Positions 57,094 to 64,000 of a stretch of 64,000 bases of DNA are shown here, in pieces. The stretch lies in the NCBI GenBank assembly GCA_027886185.1, contig WOAB01000476.1:3162001-3226000 (forward strand), written 5' to 3'. The number at the start of each line of letters is the position of its first letter. The stretch's first letter is position 1. The notes below the pieces were generated by a model. It searched no databases. It was not told the origin of the DNA and saw nothing but the letters and a program-made list of their open reading frames with translations. Source of the stretch: Rheum nobile (lineage: Eukaryota > Streptophyta > Magnoliopsida > Caryophyllales > Polygonaceae). Position numbers and translations under genes: made by a program.

Positions 57094-58470
57094 GTATAAA
57101 TCCTTAATTAAAGCAAAGCCAAGAACCTTAGTTTAAAGATGAGTAAGGAGGATATACCTTCGAGAAAAGGCGTCGGCGACCATATTCTCCTTACCTTTCT
57201 TGTGCACAACGACGTAAGGGAACGTCTCCATGAATTCCACCCATCGAGCATGGCGACGGCTTAGGTGGGCCTGGCTCTTCAAGTAGCTAATGGCCGCGTG
57301 GTCCGAGTGGATTACGAACTCGCGTGGTAGAGGTACTGTTGCCATGTCTTGAACATGCGGACTAGGGCATAGAGCTCCTTGTCGTAAATGGGATAGTTCA
57401 AGGTGGCCCCTGTGAGCTTCTCGCTGAAGAACGCGATGGGCCTCTTATCCTGGTGCAAGACCCCGCCAATGCCCACATTTGACGTGTCGCATTCAATCTC
57501 AAAGTGTTTGTTGAAGTATGGGAGTTGGAGAAGGGGCGCGTTGCACAGGGCATCTTTCAACGCGATGAATGCGGTCTCGTGGTGGTCCAACCAATTCACC
57601 GCAGCGCCTTTCCTTGTGAGCTCATGGAGAGGCGCGGTGATGGAGCTGAAGTCGCGGACAGATCGCCGGTAAAATCCTGCCAAGCCAAGGAAGCTTTGTA
57701 CCATGGTTGGAGTGGTAGGCGTGGGCCAATCCCGGATTGCCTTCACCTTGTCTTCATCCACGCAGAGACCATCTTTGTAGACCACGTAGCCCAGAAAGTT
57801 AGTGGTGTCTGAGGCAAAGCGACACTTGCCGAGGTTGGCATACAATTGCTCACGTCTCAAGCACTCTAACACAAGCCTAAGATGCTCTACATGCTCATCT
57901 AGACTACGCGAATACACCAAAATGTCATCAAAGTAAACCATAACAAATTTGCCCATAAATTCCCTCAAAACGTGGTTCATCAGCCTCATGAATGTGCTTG
58001 GTGCGTTAGTGAGACCAAAATGCATGACGAGCCATTCATAAAGGCCATATTTCATCTTGAACGCGGTCTTCCATTCATCACCCTCCTTCATGCGAATTTG
58101 GTGATAGCTGCTCTTTAAGTCAATTTTGTAGAAGTGGATCGCGCCGTGTAGCTCATCGAGCATGTCGTCGAGACGCGGGATCGGGTGCCTGTACTTCACC
58201 GTAATCTGATTGATGGCGCGACAGTCGACACACATGCGCCACGATCCATATTTTTTAGGCACGAGGATCACGGGGACCGCGCAAGGGCTTAGGGATTCCC
58301 TCACGTAGCCGCGATCCAGAAGTTCTTGCACCTAGCGCTGCAACTTCTTGGTTTCCTCAGGGCCGGCGCGATAGGCAGCGCGATTGGGCAGCGATGCACC
58401 TGGCACCAAATCAATTTGGTGCTCAATGCCTCGTAATGGGGGAAGGCCCTAGGGAAGCTCCTCTAGAAAG
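57094..58470 (-). pseudogene. gypsy reverse transcriptase and RNase H
   Basis: A 339-codon frame (58331-57312) contains LVPKKYGSWRMCVDCRAIN, YKIDLKSSYHQIR, LTNAPSTFMRLMN and the catalytic box VYFDDILVYS. RNase H follows with IECDTSNVGIGGVL and KELYALV. The frame shifts at about 57330 and RNase H ends in 57345-57133 (VIHSDHAAISYL, FMETFPYVVVHKKGKEN). Upstream, 58332-58470 holds the N-terminal RT part with stops. It is the replication enzyme of the element. Confidence 0.92.
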
Positions 58471-58859
58471 ATGTCATCGAACTCGGGTAGCAACACACTG
58501 ATGGTGCTTGGCAAAGGTTCGGCGATCGGCTTCTCTAGAATGGTGTGGGTACCAACAGGAAACATGGAGCCTTGCCGCTCAAGGTGGCAGTGGGGTCGCT
58601 GGGCCGCGCAAGAAGCAATCTGTGCTCACAGGTTCCTTGCAACGCGGCACTTATGGGCGCGGTATATGCACCTTCCTTGCAACGCGTTCGATCCTTGGAC
58701 GCATTGTCGTTGGAAGCGCTTTGTTGTCCTGAGGGAGTACGCGATCTCCTGTTGCCAGTGCTCGGGGTTGTTGAAGAGTCTCCAGAATTTGGGTTGGGTC
58801 GCGTCGGCGTTGACGCGGCCTTTACTGCTTCCAAAGCCTTTTGTCAATCGCGCTCGACC
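58471..58859. other. gypsy region between RT and protease
   Basis: This is minus-strand pol sequence with heavy frame damage. The reverse-strand ORFs (58471-58890) are shadows. No separate gene is seen. Confidence 0.4.
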
Positions 58860-59300
58860 TGATCCTGCAAAATCTCATATAGAGACATGAGTAAGAGGGT
58901 GACGCGCTTCTCGTGGTAAGTAAACACGTAAGTGTTTAAATAGCTATCATGAAGAACGCGCCTGTCGAATTTCCATGGGCGCCCCAACAAAAGATGTGTG
59001 GCGTCAATTGCAATGACATCACATAGGACTGAGTCTGAATATTGGTCAATGGAAAAAGAAATAAGACATTGTCGAGTTACAGTATTACCAGAACTCGAAG
59101 AAATCCACTATAGGCCATTGGGTTGTGGGTGAGGCATGGTCGGCAGGTTGAAATGGTTGACCACCTTCTCATTGATTATATTGCAGCAGCTGCCTCCATC
59201 GATTATGACACTCAAGGATGCCGTCTTGACCAAGCAACGCGTGTGGAAGAGGTTCTCGCGTTGGTCGACCATTGTGGCTTCCTTGACAATGAGGATACAG
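58860..59300 (-). pseudogene. gypsy aspartic protease
   Basis: The minus strand has VIIDGGSCCNII, with the catalytic Asp codon at 59200-59198, and downstream LLGRPWKFDRR near 58990. The DGGS form is seen in many plant gypsy proteases. Frames are interrupted between 58860 and 59130. Confidence 0.75.
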
Positions 59301-59469
59301 CGCGTGACAAGGCTGAGAGGTGTGTCATCATGGAGCGCGGCGGCTTCACAAGTGTAGGCATCCTCGTTGTCATCCTCGAATCCTTCCTTGATGGTCTCAA
59401 GCGGGGCCTCCTCCTCCTTGTAAGATTCATAGCCCGTGGCAATGCTGGAGAAGAGGACCTTCTTGTTGT

Positions 59470-61440
59470 TTGGACAATCCCTCTTGTAGTGCCCTCGCCC
59501 TCCACACTTGAAACATTCTAAGTCACGCGCGTGCTCAGTGGCCGGTGAGGATCCCTTTGGTGGTATCGCGCGAGCCGCATTGGGGGTTGGCGTCGCGGTC
59601 TTGCCATGTTGGCTTTGAGTTGACGCGGTGGTTCATGTGGAGGGAGCACACACATTAGTAGTAGGGTATTGACCAGGGTTAGCATCATACCTTCGTTGAC
59701 CTTGATTTTGCCAAGATGATTGCCGACGACACGAGAGTTGGTTGTGTATTTGCATCGCGGTGTGAGTCAAGGTGTTGAGATCCTTGATTGGAAAAATCTC
59801 CAGCTGGTCACAGATTGACACATTCAAGCCACTCAAATACTTTGTCCGAAGGGTAGACGGGGCGATACTGATGCTTGCCTTGTAGTACATGTCCTCCAAG
59901 TGAGAGAAGAACTCCAGAGGTGTTTTGGTGCCTTGTCGCGCCATTGCAATCTCCATTCGCATCTGGTTTGTATAGTCCATGGGCACGTACTTCTGTGTCA
60001 TGACGTAGACAAGCTGGTGCCACTTCGTGATGAGGGCAAGGTGTCGACGAACGCGGTCGTCAACGAACCTGTGCCACCAAACGCGTGCAGCGCCTCAGAA
60101 GTGTAGAGTTGCCGCGTCAATATGCTCGTCCGTAGGGATGTGACAATATCTCAAAGTATACTCTGTAGCCTACACCCACTCAAGAAAAACAGCCGGATCA
60201 TATTCACCAAAGAAATGCTCAATTTTACCTTTACCTCGTGGCGACTAAGCCGTGGTGTGGGTTGAGCAGGCTGGGGCACATAAGCGCGTTATGCAGCGGC
60301 TTGGGCACGACGAAGTTGACGGCGAGTGCGGCCATCCTGGACATCGTCAACGGCGAAGACCGTTGGTGGCGCGTTGTACTCGGCGCGTTGATGTCGTCGC
60401 GTAGGAACAGAGGCATCGTTGCAACATCGAAAGTCACGTGGCATGTCCTCGTGGTGTTGGCCACGAGTGACACGCGTATTGTCGCCTTGGACGCGATGCT
60501 GTGAGCCTACTTGCTGGAGTGGGGGCGGAATCCAATCCGCGGGCCTGTCCTGGAGCTCAATTGGATCACCAAGGGGAGGATGGTAGGAGCCTGGGTTGAT
60601 CATGCCTGCGTCCTCCATCTCCTCGTCGTCGAACTCGTCGAAGTCATCATGGATAGTCGGCGTCGTCGATCCATAGCCATTGGAGCCATAACGCGGTGTG
60701 CACGTGCTTTTATGGCCAAGGTGGTCGTTGACGTCGAAGGTCACAGGATTGGGATCATGGCGATGCTGATGCGGCTCAATGCCTGTGGCGCGGAAGGATC
60801 TACACGGCATGCCTGATTAGCGTTCATCGCGTTGTGCGCGGCCAGCAAGAGGCGTTAAAGCAGTCTCGTGGCAACGTCTAGTTCCTCTGGCTGCATACCT
60901 GTCATGAAAGTCAAAGGGTTCAGAGTACTCACCCTGTGAATCATTGTCGCGGTCGGAGCCGCTGTCGTAGCCGGTAGGGGTTGCTCGCAGTGCATAGCGT
61001 TCGTGTTGCGACACGTATCCTTGGCGGCTTTCGATCACGGATTGTATCCTTTGAAGGCATGGTTGCAAATTGGAGGTTGAGGGCATCAACCCTTTTCCCT
61101 TGTCCACGCGTGGTTGACTTAGCCCAGCTTCAGTGGGATGTGGCACGCCCACGACATCCATACGAATCATCAGTGTCAGTGTGGGAAGCACTGGCGCAAC
61201 GCGTTGTGTGGCTTGTAGTTGAGCAACTTGGCGTCTTAGCTCTTGTATCTCGCGTTGTTCAGCGGAGAGCTCTAGAATGAGATCTTCAAGGTTGGGGTCA
61301 TGCTGGGGAACCAAGGAAGGGTTTGGCGCGTTGCCGGTGTCGTTGTCGTCTCCTTGATTATGAGTTGGGGCCGACATGCTTCCTATGACAATGTGACCAA
61401 ATATCCAAGTAAAACGAACAAAAGACAACAAAACCAACAA
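59470..61440 (-). pseudogene. gypsy gag with zinc knuckle
   Basis: The first frame (ATG 61376, to 60817) is Gln/Glu-rich with a coiled coil (LILELSAEQREIQELRRQV). It shifts to 60810-60289, then to the retrotransposon gag domain 60001-59633 (MTQKYVPMDYTNQMRMEIA, MARQGTKTPLEFF). The CCHC knuckle CFKCGGRGHYKRDC is at about 59515-59474. Several frame changes and stops break it. Gag packages the element RNA. Confidence 0.85.
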
Positions 61441-62147
61441 TCACGTAAGCACTAAACAAGACACACAAGTTCACGTAGGTAGGCAGTTTAGGAGTGCCGA
61501 GAGGGCGGCTAAGGCTAAACACAATAATGGTGTGAGAAGCAAGCAAGACTTGAACAATTCTCCCTAACCTCTATGCAAGCAATGAACAATAGCCAACGAA
61601 ACCCACTTTCTAGAGGAAACGTAGACGGTGGAGAAATATTTTTGCTTTCCCCTTTTTTTTTTATGAATTCAAGTCGTTTTTTTTTTTTGAATCTCGGACT
61701 TGACTTTTTTTTTTGGAAAGACGAGATCTTATACTTGACTTAAGCAAGATCGCGGATAAGAAAAAAAAAAATAACGGCTTGGTAACTTATAGAAAGAAAA
61801 TCACAATAATTTCGGTGATTAGCGAGAGAAAGATCTTTAAGATTGGGTGGTTACAACTAAAAAGTCAATTTCGCAAGATATTGTTAATATTTTGACGCAA
61901 GCAAATCAGGAAATAATCACACAAATCTTGGAAGATCTCGAACTAACAAATCACACCAATATCGCGAGGTTGGAGAAATTACTCGGCCAAGTCCTTGACT
62001 TGAGACGCCGAGGGGAATGGTAGAAATGTATTTTTGTTAATGGAGAGCAAGAAAAATTTTCGTGGAAATGATGGCGGAACCAATAGAGGGGGCAAGGAAA
62101 AAAAAATCGTGAACAAATGCACATGAAATAACGACTTACAAGACCAA
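61441..62147 (-). other. gypsy 5' untranslated leader
   Basis: This is the stretch between primer site and gag, with T-runs at about 61648-61705 on the plus strand. It has no coding frame of note. Such leaders carry packaging signals in gypsy elements; none is recognised here. Confidence 0.5.
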
Positions 62148-62162
62148 AGGCTCTGATGCCAG
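62148..62162 (-). promoter_or_regulatory. gypsy primer-binding site
   Basis: The minus strand reads ACTGGCATCAGAGCC next to the 5' LTR. It matches the initiator tRNA-Met site TGGTATCAGAGC with one T-to-C change. Confidence 0.85.
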
Positions 62163-62163
62163 T

Positions 62164-62920
62164 TGATGCGTTCCTGCCTTCGGATGCCAGATCGAGGTCT
62201 TGGTGGTGAGTGGCTCGTCTCGTATCCAAGTGTGGATTGATGGAACACGGTGTTTGTCACTTCACGCGAGCAAGCGAGCGCGGTGACGATGGCGATGCGA
62301 TGATGTAAATGTGACTCGCGACCTCAAGACTAGGCGCGATGGAGGGATAGGTGGCTCGATGGATCGAGTGGTGCCGTAGCGTCGGCGGTAGAGTGAAGGG
62401 GATGTGAAGATAGACTAGGGTTTTGACGTCCGATCAAAGGGGAGGAGGCAATTGGCACTCAATACTCAAGCTTTGATTAAAATTAAACGTAACCTAATAT
62501 AGAAGGCTGAGATGGCCTTTTATAGGGGTAGCGGGACTCAGATGGGCCGAGTCTCGCCTAATGGACTAGTCCACGCGACACGCGTGGAACACACCCCCAA
62601 AAAGAGATAACTAAAAATAGTAACTACTAAAAATGAGAGAAATACCAAAACTAGAATGTCCCAAAATAACAAACAGTCAGAGATCGCGGTCAATGATGGT
62701 GGTGAAGAGTTTGAGAGAGAACACGGTCTCTGGACTAGGCACGAGGAGTCTGAGAGAGAATGCGGTCTCTGGCGTCCCTTGGCTAGCGACGACGTGCACG
62801 ATCAATGATTGTGTGGCGTTGGCGATGGCCTTGGCACGCGATCTTGTTATGGACCCTTGTGAGCGGATGCTCATGGCTTCCTCCTCCTCAGTGGCAGTCA
62901 TAGTGGACAGGGGTGCATCA
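62164..62920 (-). mobile_element. gypsy 5' LTR
   Basis: It begins TGATGCGTTCCTGCC and ends GGGGTGCATCA on the plus strand; 757 bp. It differs from the other LTR by scattered substitutions and by an added ~40 bp copy of GAG(T)CTGAGAGAGAA...GGTCTCTGG (62705-62772), a local tandem duplication. The divergence shows the insertion is not recent. Confidence 0.92.
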
Positions 62921-63838
62921 GGCTGCGTGCCCTCTCCTCCACGAATTTGAATTGGCAGATGAGCTTCCTTGTGTCCAACCTTTTGTCATCGTATAATTTC
63001 CTCTCGTTTCCTATTAGATGTTACTCTCGATTCCTCTCTTTTCGAAGAGGGTGTTATACCTCTTTCTCCTCTTCGATGTTCTTTCTTCTATGCAAATATG
63101 TATTTTTACTTGTTTTTTTGTTTTTATTAAAGAAATGAAATGAAATTTCAATGTTGATGTGATGTGTGTCAGGTCATCATCTTTATTAGTTTTTAGTACA
63201 TAAACAAAAGCTTTTTCAAGCAATCCTTTTCTTACATGCAGATTTGAGTCAATATTCTCCAAATTTAGTTTTGCATAGCCAGAGCAGGATAGACCATAGG
63301 AGGATTAGGAGTTAGGTCGGAATTGAAACAAACATCAGACTTTTTTTAACCGTTTTTAAAACGGTTTAAAAACTTCCACATTAACCTAATATTTCCTACA
63401 TTTAAACGGTTTTTAAACCGAAAAAATATCCTTAAAAACGGTTTAAAAAGTGCATAAAACCGTTTAAAATGGCGGGGTTAGTTCTCGAATAAAATCAAAT
63501 CTTTGCAAAATTTTGAATTAAGTCAGGCGATATTGAAGTCTTACAATAAATATTCAGATTTGTCAGGTCATTTTAAGTACATAAACCTAAGCTTTTGAAT
63601 AAATCTTCTCCAAAGTGATCCTTTCCAATGCATATCCGATTTGACCCCACTTAATTTTCAATGAAAGACCCTTAACCCTTACTTTCTCAACTACCCGTCA
63701 TTAACTCTACTCTCCACTCATCTTTGTGTATAAATATCGTGTCTGCCTTGTGCAAATCCCTCACAAATCCTCTCTTACTCTCAAAGTCCCAAATCTCTCT
63801 AAAACTCGTCTCTCAAACTCCAAAAACTCTTTCGCAAA
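62921..63838 (+). promoter_or_regulatory. Upstream region of the gene at 63839
   Basis: This follows the gypsy LTR with no ORF of note. It carries the TCAGGTCAT...CATAAACAAAAGCTTTTTCAAGCAA unit (63170-63220) shared with 54190-54380, an AGAGCAGGATAGACCATAGG copy (63281), a palindrome cluster of AACGGTTTTTAAAC type (63333-63475) and a second TTTGTCAGGTCATTTT unit (63559). A TATA box, TATAAATA, is at 63729-63736, followed by a CT-rich leader to the ATG at 63839. Confidence 0.6.
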
Positions 63839-64000
63839 ATGTCGGACTCATTCATTAAGGTCTACCTACAGGTATACTATGATGGGGAATTATCCCCCAC
63901 CACCGGCGATATGGCCTTGTTAATGACACATGTCTACACGGGGAGGGGAGGGGGGGGGGGGGGGGGGGGGGGGGGAGCACTAGACTCATCAAGGTGCCCA
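63839..64000 (+). CDS. Start of an unidentified gene, possibly MULE transposase; runs off the window
   Basis: ATG 63839 lies about 105 bp after a TATA box and a CT-rich leader. The first 35 codons (MSDSFIKVYLQVYYDGEL...) are open and resemble the I-x-V-x-YDG type start seen in some plant Mutator transposases, but this is too short for a firm call. It then enters a G-rich tract with a run of 26 G (63950-63975), read as polyglycine. After the run two frames remain open, so the true frame depends on the exact run length. The context, to the right of the Ulp1 and GRF genes, favours the MURA-type idea. Confidence 0.4.
   Translation, partial: MSDSFIKVYLQVYYDGELSPTTGDMALLMTHVYTGRGGGGGGGGGGALDSSRCP
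63950..63975. repeat. G26 homopolymer
   Basis: Twenty-six consecutive G follow GGGGAGGGGA. Such a run could form a quadruplex in DNA or RNA and is error-prone in sequencing and assembly, so its length is unreliable. Confidence 0.9.

Larger units (their letters stand above)
55152..62920 (-). mobile_element. Ty3/gypsy retrotransposon with both LTRs (7.8 kb)
   Basis: The LTRs are 55152-55868 and 62164-62920. The minus-strand order is LTR, primer site, gag, zinc knuckle, protease, RT-RNase H, integrase, polypurine tract and LTR. Protease before RT and integrase last give the Ty3/gypsy type. RT resembles chromovirus-type elements (VYFDDILVYS); no chromodomain is evident after integrase. Coding frames carry several shifts. 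The 5 bp outside the LTRs (GTTTG left, GGCTG right) do not match. Confidence 0.92.

Noticed and set aside
56483..59521. Plus-strand ORFs across the gypsy element
   Set aside because: They are shadows of minus-strand integrase, RT, protease and gag.
1..64000. tRNA, rRNA or miRNA genes
   Set aside because: No cloverleaf with A/B boxes, rRNA core or clean single miRNA hairpin was recognised by eye; the tRNA-like words at 47675 and 62148 are retrotransposon primer sites.

Overview
This window is plant nuclear DNA, from an angiosperm and most likely a eudicot. It is transposon-dense and holds almost no host gene that looks intact. The evidence is a broken hAT transposase with a BED finger, a plant-type mariner transposase, an endogenous caulimovirid-type pararetrovirus, Ty1/copia and Ty3/gypsy elements primed by tRNA-Met-type sites, Stowaway- and Mutator-type small elements, Helitrons, and a DUF1985/Ulp1 gene of the kind carried by plant Mutator-like elements. 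The species cannot be told from the sequence.

Layout. 0.2-5.6 kb: a decayed hAT element with a GAACCGG-rich 5' end, a ~177-bp tandem array, stem-loops and a transposase pseudogene that itself carries a 106-bp MITE. 5.9-24.0 kb: one endogenous pararetrovirus copy (capsid/zinc knuckle, protease, RT, RNase H, a second ORF, then a promoter-like region), split by two insertions. The first (6.86-14.17 kb) is a ~2.9-kb solo LTR, itself split by a complete 4.4-kb mariner element with an intact 514-aa transposase. The second (16.20-21.12 kb) is a solo LTR of the same family with another copy inserted in it in the opposite orientation. All three LTR insertions have 5-bp target duplications that I can read.

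24.1-30.2 kb: AT-rich nest with a Stowaway MITE (TA duplication), an 808-bp Mutator-type MITE (exact 9-bp duplication), several Helitron 5' ends in both orientations, and one bounded Helitron that keeps the 3' end of its helicase gene. 29.94-41.84 kb: two nearly identical 5,952-bp direct tandem copies, each with a Helitron 3' end, diverged internal repeats and a captured fragment of a ribosomal protein L24 gene. 42.4-48.6 kb: a minus-strand copia element with one LTR only and a frameshifted gag-pol.

49.0-64.0 kb: what looks like one large Mutator-like element or its remains. It has a multi-exon DUF1985-Ulp1 (C48 peptidase) gene, a convergent two-exon GRF-type zinc-finger/transmembrane gene, and at the right edge the promoter and first codons of another gene. 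A minus-strand gypsy element with both LTRs (55.15-62.92 kb) is inserted in it. The motif CCTGACAAA and a 21-bp piece of the DUF1985 coding sequence recur across this block, which ties its parts together.

The most interesting items are: two DLNxxP (EAR-type) motifs in the mariner transposase; an opposite-strand ORF in the same element with four tandem SUMO-interaction-like motifs; CCGCGA(C/T)CGCGG dyads paired at 20-21 bp in the solo-LTR family; the 5,952-bp tandem duplication; and the Ulp1/GRF block.
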